NCBI GenBank assembly: GCA_023416655.1
Contig: JAEZHK010000143.1
Span: forward strand, 25,387-89,386
Reading direction: 5' to 3'
DNA: 64,000 nt
Source: Bacillota bacterium
Lineage (GTDB): Bacteria; Bacillota; Clostridia; Christensenellales; Aristaeellaceae
Part shown: positions 51,487 through 60,071 of the stretch, in pieces
Position numbering within the stretch: the first letter of the stretch is position 1
Layout: every line of letters starts with the position of its first letter
Translations under genes and position numbers: made by a program
Notes under the pieces: generated by a model
What the model was told of the DNA's origin: nothing
Seen by the model: only the letters and a program-made list of their open reading frames with translations
Databases searched by the model: none

Positions 51487-51905
51487 TTAGCCTCCGATTT
51501 GCGCCGTGTTTTGGGCCTTCCTGCTCTTCCCGCCTCCGAAGGGCAATTTGATGTTCTTCCGCCACCCAGGCGCGCCCGATGTACTGGATCTGGTCGCCGT
51601 CGGGATGGACTCCGTTCAGGCGGATGTCGTCCTGCAGTCGGATGGTCTTCGTAACGGTGATGACGACTGGACAACTCAGCGTCAGCGTGCCGCAGACGCC
51701 CTTCAGCGTCAGCTCATAGCGGCCCGGCTTGTCGGTGGTGAATCTGAGTCCCTGGCCGACCGGAACCCCCGCGTCCTCCTGCGACCAGACGAAGTCCTCC
51801 GTTCGTCTGGCTGGCGTCATTGGGTGTGATCGTAGCGGTCCGCTTGAGCGTCTTGTCCGCCTCGTTCAGGTCGATCACACCCGACCCGCTCTCCGCATGG
51901 ACAGA
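51487..51905 (-). pseudogene. Broken C-terminus of an Ig-like surface protein
   Basis: The minus strand reads, in three frames that follow one another: GVIDLNEADKTLKRTATITPN; then EDFVWSQEDAGVPVGQGLRF, TTDKPGRYELTLKGVCGTLT and VVITVTKTIRLQDD; then NIKLPFGGGKSRKAQNTAQI and GG with TAA at 51487. This is the strand pattern of a bacterial Ig-like repeat module with a basic C-terminal tail, interrupted by two frameshifts. The N-terminal part is missing and is cut off by repeat copy E. Confidence 0.55.
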
Positions 51906-51938
51906 TAAGCCATTTTTCAGGCTTGTTCGAACGCATCT

Positions 51939-52095
51939 ATCAATCCAAAACATTATTTCGTCCAAAGCGGCGAACATTTTGCTCCTGGCTAGGAGCCGCA
52001 GCGCAGGAATAGCAGCGCTATTTCAAGCGAAGAGCGACACCGCCAGGGCTTGAAAATATCCGCCGCAACGATGAAAGAATGTTGCGGATGGGTAT
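51939..52095 (+). repeat. Dispersed palindromic repeat, copy E
   Basis: A 157-bp copy. CCAAAACATTATTTCGTCC at the left pairs with GAAAGAATGTTGCGGATGGG at the right. The core AGGAGCCGCAGCGCAGGAAT and AGCAGCGCTATTTCAAGCGA is nearly identical to copies C, D and F. Its last base is shared with the TAA stop of the dehydrogenase gene (minus strand), as in copy A. Confidence 0.85.
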
Positions 52096-53114
52096 TACAG
52101 CGTCACAACTTCGCCGGTCAGGATCGATCGGTTGCCCGCCTCGACGATCCGGACGGCCATCATGCCGTCTCGGCCGGTGACGGGCGGCTGGGTATCACTG
52201 CGGATCGCCTCGGCGAAGGCCACGTCCTCCGCGAGGTACGCGTCTTCAAACAGGGTCATCCAACTGTTAATGAAGCTGCTGGACGTGCCCTGTCCGGCGG
52301 TCGTGCACTTCACAAAATCGCCTTCCGAGCGGCCCACGTGCATGACGCCCTTCGTGCCGACCAGCTCCACATGGGAATCGTACCCGTACTGCACATACGC
52401 GGCGCCGTTGATGGAAAACTGCACGCCATTACTCAGGGTTCCGGATACCATGCAGCTGTCGTAATAGTCCGGGTATTCGCTACGGGCTTCGGGATTCCGG
52501 TAATTACCACCGATGGCGTAGAGGGAGCGGACGTCGCTGCCCGAAAACCAGCGGATGGAATCGATGTCGTGGCTGTTGACTTCCGCCAGGATGCCGTTGG
52601 ACTTTTTCAGGTCGTACATCCACGGACGGGGCTTGCTGGGGCCGCGGGTGTGGGAATGGATCTGGACGAGCTCGCCGATGGCGCCTGATTCCAAAAGGTG
52701 TTTGGCGCGCTGGAAGGACTTGTCGTAGCGGCGCATGAAGCCGATCTGCAGCTTCACGCCGTTTTTGTCGCATACGTCAATCATTTCCTGGCATTCGCTG
52801 CTGTTCATTGCCATCGGCTTTTCGCAGAGAACATGTTTTTTGGCGTTTGCGCAATCCAGCACGATTTGACGGTGCAGATCGGTCGGCGAGACCACCACCA
52901 CCGCGTCCACATTGGGGTTACAGAGCATTTCACGATAATCGGTATACCAGGCGTCCGCGAGGCATTGCGCCGCGGCCGCTTTTGCGGCGTCTTCCATGAC
53001 ATCCGCTACGGCGACGATGCGCGTCCCGGGCACCTTTTTATAGAAATTCAGCGCGTGAATCATGCCCGCCCGGCCGCAACCGATGAGGCTTACGCCCAGA
53101 TCCCCACGATTCAT
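52095..53114 (-). CDS. Gfo/Idh/MocA family dehydrogenase (inositol 2-dehydrogenase-like)
   Basis: A 339-residue NAD(P)-dependent dehydrogenase: GVSLIGCGRAGMIHALNFYK (Rossmann), KKHVLCEKPMAMNSSECQEM (catalytic Lys), LQIGFMRRYDKSFQRAKHLL and ILAEVNSHDIDSIRWFSGSD (catalytic Asp/His) are as in inositol and sugar dehydrogenases. I start at ATG 53114 (GAGGTGTGCATA upstream). It has its own promoter 25 bases upstream and is otherwise in line with the DeoR, kinase and isomerase-like genes. Substrate is unknown. Confidence 0.9.
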   Translation of the reverse strand: MNRGDLGVSLIGCGRAGMIHALNFYKKVPGTRIVAVADVMEDAAKAAAAQCLADAWYTDYREMLCNPNVDAVVVVSPTDLHRQIVLDCANAKKHVLCEKPMAMNSSECQEMIDVCDKNGVKLQIGFMRRYDKSFQRAKHLLESGAIGELVQIHSHTRGPSKPRPWMYDLKKSNGILAEVNSHDIDSIRWFSGSDVRSLYAIGGNYRNPEARSEYPDYYDSCMVSGTLSNGVQFSINGAAYVQYGYDSHVELVGTKGVMHVGRSEGDFVKCTTAGQGTSSSFINSWMTLFEDAYLAEDVAFAEAIRSDTQPPVTGRDGMMAVRIVEAGNRSILTGEVVTL

Positions 53115-53138
53115 TATGCACACCTCGTTTTCAATATT

Positions 53139-53167
53139 AATATATCACATGCAACAATCATATTCAA
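53139..53167 (-). promoter_or_regulatory. Promoter of the dehydrogenase gene
   Basis: On the minus strand TTGAAT (53162-53167), 17 bases, TATATT (53139-53144). Confidence 0.7.
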
Positions 53168-53187
53168 GCGTTTATTATCATTTGTTG
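53152..53187. promoter_or_regulatory. Possible DeoR operator
   Basis: CAACAATCAT (53152-53161) and ATCATTTGTTG (53177-53187) are inverted copies around the -35 box. The DeoR gene stop lies 44 bases away, so this is a reasonable target of that regulator. Confidence 0.45.
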
Positions 53188-53230
53188 TTGAAGAAAGTCG
53201 AGCTTCCGGTCGACTGACGGTTAAAAGCGC

Positions 53231-54016
53231 TCAGACAATATCAACGGTGATGTTCATGGACCGGACCTCTTCCACAAAGGCCGGATCCGCGCCGGAATCC
53301 GTGATCAGTCCGTGGATCCGGTTCATCGGCGCGAAGCTGACGAAGGAATTGTGGTTGATCTTGCTGGAATCGCACAGAAGCAGCGCCTGATCTGCGAAGT
53401 CCACCAGAACAGATTTCACGCTTCCCATGTCTATGTTGGGCGTCGAAAGGCCCAGCTTCACCGACAAGCCGTTGGCCGCGATGAACGCCCTGTCCACGTG
53501 CAGTTTGGAAAGCGTGTCGATGGTCGTCTGCCCGCCGGTACAGCGGAACTTCCTTCGCATCATGCCGCCCGCCATGAACAGGGAGACGTTCGTGTTGCTC
53601 TCGAGCCACGCCGCGATCTGAAGGTCGTAGGTGACCACCGTGAGCTTCTCGATGTCGCCCAGCAACTTGGCCAGCATGAACGTGGTCGTGCCGCTGTCCA
53701 GCGCGATCACGTCCCCCGGGTGGATGTAGGAAACCGCGCGGCGGGCGATGGCCTCCTTCTGCCGGACGTTCTTGACTTCCTTTTGCGACGTATCCGGCTC
53801 ATAGCTCGTCTTGGTGGGGCTGATGGCCCCGCCGTGCATGCGCTCCAGCAGGCCTTCGGCGTGCATCTGGCGAAGGTCGTTGCGGATGGTGGCGGGCGAC
53901 ATGTTCAGGCTCTCGCAAAGCTCGTTAACCGTGACGAAGCTGTTTCGGTTCACCATATCGAGGATGAGCTTCCGGCGCGTTTGCGCGAACATCGCTTCGG
54001 ATTTTACATTACCCAT
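53231..54016 (-). CDS. DeoR/GlpR family transcriptional regulator
   Basis: A 261-residue regulator. The N-terminal helix-turn-helix (RRKLILDMVNRNSFVTVNEL, ESLNMSPATIRNDLRQMHAE, LLERMHGGA) is followed by the sugar-phosphate-binding domain (ALDSGTTTFMLAKLL; VVTYDLQIAAWLE; FMAGGMMRRKFRCTGG; DRAFIAANGLS; LCDSSKINHNSFVSFAP). DeoR members are usually repressors relieved by a sugar phosphate, here probably the kinase product. It overlaps the FGGY kinase stop by 8 bases and so belongs to the same operon. Confidence 0.93.
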   Translation of the reverse strand: MGNVKSEAMFAQTRRKLILDMVNRNSFVTVNELCESLNMSPATIRNDLRQMHAEGLLERMHGGAISPTKTSYEPDTSQKEVKNVRQKEAIARRAVSYIHPGDVIALDSGTTTFMLAKLLGDIEKLTVVTYDLQIAAWLESNTNVSLFMAGGMMRRKFRCTGGQTTIDTLSKLHVDRAFIAANGLSVKLGLSTPNIDMGSVKSVLVDFADQALLLCDSSKINHNSFVSFAPMNRIHGLITDSGADPAFVEEVRSMNITVDIV

Positions 54017-55547
54017 TGTGTTCCCCCGCTTCGTGGCGCGCGCCGGACGCCCGGTAATACCCCGTCAGGTGGTCGATGGCCTCCAGGTAATCGCGGGCGA
54101 ACGGCGCGTAAGCCCGGTGCCTTTTCTCGTCGGGCAGGTACGTTTCCCCCGGGCGGATGGCGCGACGGATCGGCCCTTTGTAGTCGGAGAGCAGCCCGAC
54201 GCCCACGCCCGCGATCACCGCGCTGCCGATCAACGCGGTCTCCCCCATTTCATAGGTGCTCACCCGGACCCCCAGCACATCCGCCTTGATCTGGTTGAAG
54301 AGGCTGGACTTCGCGCCGCCGCCGACCGTCAGCATGCTGCCGAAGGCGCCGCCCGTGTGGAGGGCCTTCAGAACGGAGAGGTAGTACGCGTACTCGTAGG
54401 CGATCGACTCGAGCACCGAGCGGTACAGATGGCCGCGGGTGTGCTTAAAGTCCAGCCCGACAAAGCTGCCCTTCAGGTTGGGGTTCATGGGAAGAACCCT
54501 GCCGGAAAAGTGCGGGACAAAGAGCAAACCTTCACTTCCGCACGCGATCTTCCCGGCTTCCTCCTGCAGCTGATCGTAGCTGGCCGGAGGCATGCCCGTC
54601 AGCGTATCCCGGAACCAGCGGACGCACATCCCGCCGCCATTGATGTACGCAAGCGGCAGGAAAAGGCCTTCCACGGGGCTGCGCATCATGGTCAGGGTGG
54701 CGTGTTCCGTGTCCGGGACATATCGGTCCACCACCCCGCACAGCACGGAGGCCGTACCCGCGCAGTCCAAAACCAACTCGCTTTCGAACATGCCGGAGCC
54801 GAACGTGCTGGCGGCGGTATCGCCGCAGCCCGCCACCACCGAAATGCCGGGAACAAGGCCGCCCAGCCGCGCGAATTCCGCGGATACGCGGCCCACGACG
54901 TCAAACGGCGACAGGATGCGCGGCAGCTTGCCGCGGTCGATCCCGAAGGTTTCCAGCAGCTCCTCCGACCAGCGCTTGTTCCCGTTGTCCGACAGGCAGG
55001 AGAAATGCAGGTGCGTGTGGTCAAAATACGCCCCCTCGGCGTTCAGTCCACAGATCTTGCCGGTGATGTACGCGTGCGGCAGCACGAATTTCGCGGTCCT
55101 GCGGTAAGCGTCCGGCTCGTTTTCCTTCCACCACAGGATCTTGGGCCCGTGCACATAGGTGGCGGGGCCGCCGGACAGTTCGATGATGCGCCGCCCCGCG
55201 ACGCGGTTCATCTTCTCCATGTTCGGCCCACAGCGCATGTCCAGCCACGAGTCGTAATACGTGGAGGCCTCGCCATTTTCATCAATGCCCATGATGCCCG
55301 CCATCTGCCCGTCGAGACCGATGCACGCGATGCCCGCCGGGGAAACCCCGGACGCGTCCATCAGCTCGCGCACGGCTTCGGCGCAGGACAGGTACATTTC
55401 CTCCGGCTCCTGCCAGACCACACCCGGCCTGGGTGAAATCAGCCGCGACGGCCGGAACGCCGACGCGATCAGGTCAATCCGCTCGTCAAACAGCGCGGCC
55501 TTGGTGCCTTGGGTGCCGATGTCGATTCCGATCAGGTATGCGCTCAC
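54009..55547 (-). CDS. FGGY family carbohydrate kinase (xylulokinase-like)
   Basis: A 512-residue sugar kinase of the FGGY family: YLIGIDIGTQGTKAALFDER (phosphate loop), IACIGLDGQMAGIMGIDENG, the catalytic Asp in VVAGCGDTAASTFGSG and the C-terminal adenosine motif MLTVGGGAKSSLFNQIKADV. The sequence is nearest to xylulokinase in style, but FGGY specificities cannot be told by eye. It lies between an isomerase-like gene and a DeoR regulator, the usual order isomerase, kinase, regulator for ketose catabolism. ATG 55547 follows GGGGAGAGCC. Confidence 0.9.
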   Translation of the reverse strand: MSAYLIGIDIGTQGTKAALFDERIDLIASAFRPSRLISPRPGVVWQEPEEMYLSCAEAVRELMDASGVSPAGIACIGLDGQMAGIMGIDENGEASTYYDSWLDMRCGPNMEKMNRVAGRRIIELSGGPATYVHGPKILWWKENEPDAYRRTAKFVLPHAYITGKICGLNAEGAYFDHTHLHFSCLSDNGNKRWSEELLETFGIDRGKLPRILSPFDVVGRVSAEFARLGGLVPGISVVAGCGDTAASTFGSGMFESELVLDCAGTASVLCGVVDRYVPDTEHATLTMMRSPVEGLFLPLAYINGGGMCVRWFRDTLTGMPPASYDQLQEEAGKIACGSEGLLFVPHFSGRVLPMNPNLKGSFVGLDFKHTRGHLYRSVLESIAYEYAYYLSVLKALHTGGAFGSMLTVGGGAKSSLFNQIKADVLGVRVSTYEMGETALIGSAVIAGVGVGLLSDYKGPIRRAIRPGETYLPDEKRHRAYAPFARDYLEAIDHLTGYYRASGARHEAGEHNG

Positions 55548-55590
55548 GGCTCTCCCCTCCCTCGCCCTCGCAGTGAATGTGCGCCCCGGT

Positions 55591-56922
55591 TCACAGCTCG
55601 GTCACTTCCCAGCCGAACACCTTGGCGAGCTGGCGAAGCTGCGGACGCACATCGCCGGAGACGATCAGCGAGTGGTGCGAGCAGAGGTTGTCCATCACCC
55701 GATGCCCGTCCCGGTAACGGAGCAGAGCGCCGTTTCGGCAATCGGAACCGGGGTACTGCACGTACTTTTCGATCTCCGCCTTGATGACGCTGAGTTTTTT
55801 GAAGCCCGGATAGATCTTGGTCAGCGTGACGTCCCCCAGCGGAAGGCGGCAATCCACCATCAGCGCGTTTTCATCGACGATCTCCAGCACCTTCGGCCGC
55901 ACCGTCCATTCGGTGCAGAACGGGCGCGGCACAAAGCCGAAGTAGCCGCAGTGCACGCCGAGCGCGTGGTTGTCCGGGTCCTCGATCTCCGGGAACCGAT
56001 CGATCTTTTCGTGCGCCAGCGCCGCCATGCCCATCAGGAAGGGGTACAGGTTGGTCATCATGATGGGCCTTTCGATGGCGCGGTATACGATGTAGGTGGA
56101 GAGCAGCGTCAGCGTGTCCCCTTCGCAGGCCCAAAGGATGCCGTCGCGCTCGAAGAGCATGTTCCAGACCAGGCACGGCGTCGTGTCGCAATGGAAGCTC
56201 TCGTTGAGGCAATTGGAGCCGACGCCTTCGACGCCGCCCAGCTCGTCGATCACTTCCTTGATCGCCACGTACAGCTTCACCGCGCGCAGGTAGTTTTCCC
56301 GGCACACGCCTTCCATTGGAACATCCCAATCCGCGCACGCCGCCTCCGCGGTCTCCGCGGGAATCTGACGCGCGCGCTCGCACACCGCCTTCCAACTGCG
56401 GTAGATCAGCTTGCAGCCGAAGACGGACTCCATCGTTTCGGTGCTTTCCTTCTCCCACCAGTAGAACTTTTTGAAGATGCCGGCCTGCATGCCCTCGCCC
56501 GGCGAGTCCTGGAACATCAGGAACTTTGCCCCGGCTTTGAGGTTTCGCTTGACGCCCAGCGCCCGGAGCACGGTTTTGCCCATCTCGACGCTGTAGGGAG
56601 AGAACACCGTAAGCCCAAGATCCCGCAAATAGGTGATGATCTCCCAGTCCCACATTTCCACCGTGCCAAATTTGCTCGTCAATACCACCATCGGCCGCCG
56701 GTAGCCGGTCAGCGCGTCGTCATGGCGGTACGCCGCGTAGATCATCTGGGGAAAGAGAATCGCGTCGCATTCCTCCGGGATGGGATCGCCCACCGCCACC
56801 GGGGGTAAAAATTCCGCCACGTCGCCGTAAAACCCACGAAGGCGGTCCATCTGCGCCAGGTATTCTTCCTGTTCCCTTGCGTTGCGCTCGGCGAAATAGA
56901 GCGGAACCAGTCTCGCCTTCAT
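55591..56922 (-). CDS. Sugar isomerase-like protein (fucose/arabinose isomerase superfamily)
   Basis: A 443-residue protein with the layout of the L-fucose isomerase-like family: an N-terminal Rossmann-type half (RLVPLYFAERNAREQEEYLA; PMVVLTSKFGTVEMWDWEII), a middle half (SNCLNESFHCDTTPCLVWNM; WACEGDTLTLLSTYIVYRAI) with acidic/His residues suited to Mn2+, and a beta-rich C-terminus. The next gene is an FGGY kinase, which fits aldose isomerisation followed by ketose phosphorylation. I start at ATG 56922 (AAGGAAG, 6 bases); the frame opens at 56952. Superfamily call is moderate. Confidence 0.6.
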   Translation of the reverse strand: MKARLVPLYFAERNAREQEEYLAQMDRLRGFYGDVAEFLPPVAVGDPIPEECDAILFPQMIYAAYRHDDALTGYRRPMVVLTSKFGTVEMWDWEIITYLRDLGLTVFSPYSVEMGKTVLRALGVKRNLKAGAKFLMFQDSPGEGMQAGIFKKFYWWEKESTETMESVFGCKLIYRSWKAVCERARQIPAETAEAACADWDVPMEGVCRENYLRAVKLYVAIKEVIDELGGVEGVGSNCLNESFHCDTTPCLVWNMLFERDGILWACEGDTLTLLSTYIVYRAIERPIMMTNLYPFLMGMAALAHEKIDRFPEIEDPDNHALGVHCGYFGFVPRPFCTEWTVRPKVLEIVDENALMVDCRLPLGDVTLTKIYPGFKKLSVIKAEIEKYVQYPGSDCRNGALLRYRDGHRVMDNLCSHHSLIVSGDVRPQLRQLAKVFGWEVTEL

Positions 56923-57119
56923 GCCATACTTCCTTTCCGGGTTGTCGATCATTGTTGTATCTTATAGTATATTATCACACCGGTGTTTGCAATACAGGCG
57001 TACGCTTTATTTCGGGCAAGCCCTTATCCACTGCGGTCCGGGGCTTTGCCTTGGGCTTGTTCAGTATTCTCGGTAACAATCGCGCACTCATCCGCCTTCT
57101 CAACAGAATGTCCATATAG

Positions 57120-57153
57120 AAAAACCAGCCTGCGGTTTCTTTCCGCAGGCTGG
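57120..57153 (-). terminator. Terminator of the secreted repeat-protein gene
   Basis: On the minus strand CCAGCCTGCGG-AAAGAAA-CCGCAGGCTGG followed by TTTTT, 30 bases after the gene's stop. Confidence 0.92.
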
Positions 57154-57182
57154 CGGGCGCCGCGCCCTTTTATGCTTTCTGA

Positions 57183-57779
57183 TCAGTCCGCGATCTCAAC
57201 CACCACGCGCCAGGAAGCCCCGATGCCGGAGTCGTCCAGCTTGACCTTCAGGGTGTCGCCGTGCTCGCCGGAGAGGTTCTCCCAGTCGCCGCCTTCGGTC
57301 TTGACCTGCCAGGTGAGGCTGTACTCGATGCCTTCGAAGCCGGAGAGCTTGGCGGTCAGGGTCAGGGTTTCGCCAACCTGGAGTTCGGAATTCTCGGTGA
57401 TGACCTTGACGCTGCGCTCCTGGGTCTCGGTGGCCTCGGGCGCGGCGGCGGCTTCCTGCTGGGACTCAACGGTGGGCTCGGCGGTCTCAACCGTGGTCTC
57501 CTCGGTGGTCTCTTCGACGGTTTCTTCGGTGGTCTCTTCGACGGTTTCTTCGACGGTTTCTTCGACGGTTTCTTCGGCGGTTTCTTCGGCGGTCTCGGCG
57601 ACCGCTTCGGGCTGGGTTTCTTCGGCGGGGGCTTCGGTTTCGCGGGCGGGCTCTTCGGCCGGGGCCTGGACCTCGGTCTGCTCGGCCGCCTGGACATCCT
57701 CGGCGAATGCGGCGGGGGCGGCCAGAACCAGCATCATAACGGCCACTAACGCGGCCAGCAGCTTCATCATGTTCTTCAT
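57183..57779 (-). CDS. Secreted protein with EETV repeats and Ig-like domain
   Basis: A 198-residue exported protein. A signal peptide ends near LAAPAAFA. Residues ~27-125 are acidic low-complexity sequence, including about nine tandem four-residue units of the EETV/EETT type, giving a 12-base DNA repeat at about 57480-57600. The last ~75 residues (KVITENSELQVGETLTLTAK; YSLTWQVKTEGGDWENLSGE) form an Ig-like/PKD-like beta module. No sortase or lipobox signal is seen, so attachment to the wall is unclear. ATG 57779 follows AAAAAAGGAGCGATTGAG. Function is unknown. Confidence 0.85.
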   Translation of the reverse strand: MKNMMKLLAALVAVMMLVLAAPAAFAEDVQAAEQTEVQAPAEEPARETEAPAEETQPEAVAETAEETAEETVEETVEETVEETTEETVEETTEETTVETAEPTVESQQEAAAAPEATETQERSVKVITENSELQVGETLTLTAKLSGFEGIEYSLTWQVKTEGGDWENLSGEHGDTLKVKLDDSGIGASWRVVVEIAD

Positions 57780-58189
57780 CTCAATCGCTCCTTTTTTGGT
57801 CCAAGCCGGCAGTGCCTGTGTTTGGCGAGTTCCTGATCTTGGCTTTATTGTACCTCTTGTCAGTTACATCAATGGTTACACATACTCGCCGCCGCGTTTC
57901 CTCATTCCATGGTGGCGGTTTTCCGAAGTTCAGGCTCATGCGGCCCAAAAAGAAAGAAAAGCCCGTATTGCATGGCTTTTCTTAAGATATCGGCACGATG
58001 CTCTGGCCTGAGTTCGGCTGGATCCCGCACCGTACAAAATTAGAATCGTTAACCATTCGTTAAATACGTATCCAGGCAATGTATTTCTCGTGACCCCTCG
58101 ACCGTCCGCGTCTGCGCTTCAGTACCCTATCACTGGGGTCTATGGCTGAAGAAACTGCAAACAAGGCTTTGATTGCGGTAACAGACAAA
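57780..58189. other. Intergenic region with a hairpin
   Basis: No gene was found. AAGAAAAGCC/GGCTTTTCTT (57954-57983) is a 10-bp stem with a 10-base loop. It may be a leftover terminator. A promoter-like TACAAT lies near 57851 on the minus strand for the secreted protein. Confidence 0.4.
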
Positions 58190-59449
58190 TCACTTGGCTT
58201 CCTGTTGGTTTTGCTTTATGGCAGGTATAGCGATCAACGCGGCCAGCGCCGCCACCGTAAATGCAATGAATACAGGAACAAACGAGAAAGCGTCGATCAC
58301 TGCGCTGGAAAGCATGGTGATCACCGATGAAACGATCGTCGTGATCATAATATTGATGCTTACATAAATCGAAATATGCCGCTGCGGGCTGTATTGCATG
58401 ATCAGCACGCTGTTGCTCAGCATATAACCGCATGCGCACAGACTGCTGAACGTAAAAGCCGCATACATACCAAGAATGGAATGAAAACCAATGACGCAGA
58501 TGCCAGCGGCCACGCCAAGACACGCCGAGATTTTCAGCACAAGGATGTGGCCTCGCCGGTCGGAAAGTACGCCAAAGAACAGGTTCCCGGCGATATTCAC
58601 CGCCCCGGTGATGATCATGAGCAGGCTGATATCCCCGGCAGTCGCATGATATGTACGAATCATATAGAGCGAATAAAAGGAGAGGCTGATATTGGCGATC
58701 GTAAAGAAGACATAGGACAGAATGAGTTTCACGTAGAACTTGTTCGTTTTCAGGATCTGCGGAATGATTTCAATATACGCCTTATAGCTGATTTTTACAG
58801 CCTCCTGCATATCAGGCGGCTCTTTCATGAGCCAGAAATCCAGACAATCCACCAGAAGCAGGATGGCGCCTATACCAAATACAACCGTGTAGTTCCAAGG
58901 GAATGCCAAGTCTTTCAGCAAAACGCCTACAAAATACGACACGGCAATCGCGATGATGTTTGCGGCCGCTCTGCTGAACCCCAAGAGGCTTCCGCGCAGA
59001 TTGCCCGGCACCATATTGGAAAACAGGTTCATATAGAACGGCGAATAAGAGCCGGTAAACAAATTGTATATGCCCCAACAAATCAAAAAAACGGGCACCG
59101 TCCAACCCGGATGGCGTACCGCAAGCAGCGGCATGAGCATGACAAAGATCAAAAAGAACACGCGCTGAACCGTTAGGATCCAGACGAACGTGGTGAGCTT
59201 TTTCGGCGTCTCGGTCGCCCATTTTGCAAAGAATGGCTGGGTTATCAGAGTCCCCGCGCCAACAAGGGTGCTTGCCAGACCGATTTGAAAGGTGTTCGCG
59301 CCCAATGTGCTAAGGAAATACGGAATCACAACCGTGACGGACAAAAACGTCATTGCGTTTGTAAAAATCACCGAATCCCAAAACATCAAGATATAATTTC
59401 TCCGCCCCAATCGAGACAGCTGTGATATCGGTCCGTAGCCTCTTCTCAT
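58190..59449 (-). CDS. Major facilitator superfamily transporter
   Basis: A 419-residue MFS protein with twelve predicted segments in two halves. VVIPYFLSTLGANTFQIGLA and STLVGAGTLITQPFFAKWAT form the N-terminal A-loop region, NLFSNMVPGNLRGSLLGFSR the central one, and LFFGVLSDRRGHILVLKISA the second G-x-L-x-D-R-R-G-type MFS signature. Substrate unknown. I start at ATG 59449 (CGGGGGC upstream); the frame opens at 59491. Monocistronic. Confidence 0.9.
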   Translation of the reverse strand: MRRGYGPISQLSRLGRRNYILMFWDSVIFTNAMTFLSVTVVIPYFLSTLGANTFQIGLASTLVGAGTLITQPFFAKWATETPKKLTTFVWILTVQRVFFLIFVMLMPLLAVRHPGWTVPVFLICWGIYNLFTGSYSPFYMNLFSNMVPGNLRGSLLGFSRAAANIIAIAVSYFVGVLLKDLAFPWNYTVVFGIGAILLLVDCLDFWLMKEPPDMQEAVKISYKAYIEIIPQILKTNKFYVKLILSYVFFTIANISLSFYSLYMIRTYHATAGDISLLMIITGAVNIAGNLFFGVLSDRRGHILVLKISACLGVAAGICVIGFHSILGMYAAFTFSSLCACGYMLSNSVLIMQYSPQRHISIYVSINIMITTIVSSVITMLSSAVIDAFSFVPVFIAFTVAALAALIAIPAIKQNQQEAK

Positions 59450-59567
59450 AAAGCCCCCGCGTGAATTTGGGATTGAACGCATTTTGCGCAATTTATTATA
59501 TCATGAATTCATACGTTTACCTTGTTCCCGCCCGCATATGCCGAAACTTTATCAACGCCATCAGGTC

Positions 59568-59727
59568 ATACCAATGCGAAATATTATTGCATCCAAAGCG
59601 ACGAGGATTTTTGATGCAGAGCAAGGAGCCGCAGCGCAGGAAAAGCAGCGCTATTTCAAGCGGAGAGCGACACCGCTCTGCGCGAAAAAGACCGCCGCAA
59701 CGATGCAAGAATGTTTTGGATTGGTAT
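59568..59727 (+). repeat. Dispersed palindromic repeat, copy F
   Basis: A 160-bp copy with near-ideal ends: ATACCAATGCGAAATATT and AATGTTTTGGATTGGTAT, with copy-specific TTGCATC in both arms. The core reads AAGGAGCCGCAGCGCAGGAA and AAGCAGCGCTATTTCAAGCG. It is in the 620-base space between the MFS and oxoamine synthase genes; 59728-59862 holds no other feature that I can support. Confidence 0.88.
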
Positions 59728-59862
59728 CAGCTTTTACCACTCCTTGTTTATCGCGCGTTCCCCAGCATTCTGGTATAGCTGTTTGGTCAATATTGATACC
59801 GCCATATTGGTGGCATTAGCAAAGGAAAAGTGCAAGTATGACATAAATGCCTATCACCATTC

Positions 59863-59891
59863 TTGACAGGTTGTCCGGTTTGCGTTACGAT
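59863..59891 (+). promoter_or_regulatory. Promoter of the alpha-oxoamine synthase gene
   Basis: TTGACA (59863-59868), 17 bases, TACGAT (59886-59891), about 180 bases before the start codon. Confidence 0.65.
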
Positions 59892-60071
59892 GGAATTCAC
59901 ACCGGATCGGTGGGCGTCGGTTTCGGCGCATTCGCGACACAGGCGCTTGATAATCCGCGCCAACAGAATGAATGTTCCGTTGCTGCCCTGCTCCCTGGCG
60001 GGGAAAGAGGACTGTCCTAACGACACATGCGATTGCAGTCAACGCAGGTTATGTCTGTAAGGAGAAGTAAA

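Noticed and set aside
57480..57620. Tandem repeats considered as a CRISPR-like array
   Set aside because: Units are 12 bases, contiguous, without spacers, and lie in frame within a signal-peptide gene.
57362..57697. Lys/Pro/Arg-rich 111-residue frame in the repeat region
   Set aside because: Out-of-frame translation of the EETV repeats.
57261..57749. Glycine/leucine-rich 162-residue plus-strand frame
   Set aside because: It arises from the complementary strand of the EETV-coding repeats, and there is no ribosome binding site.
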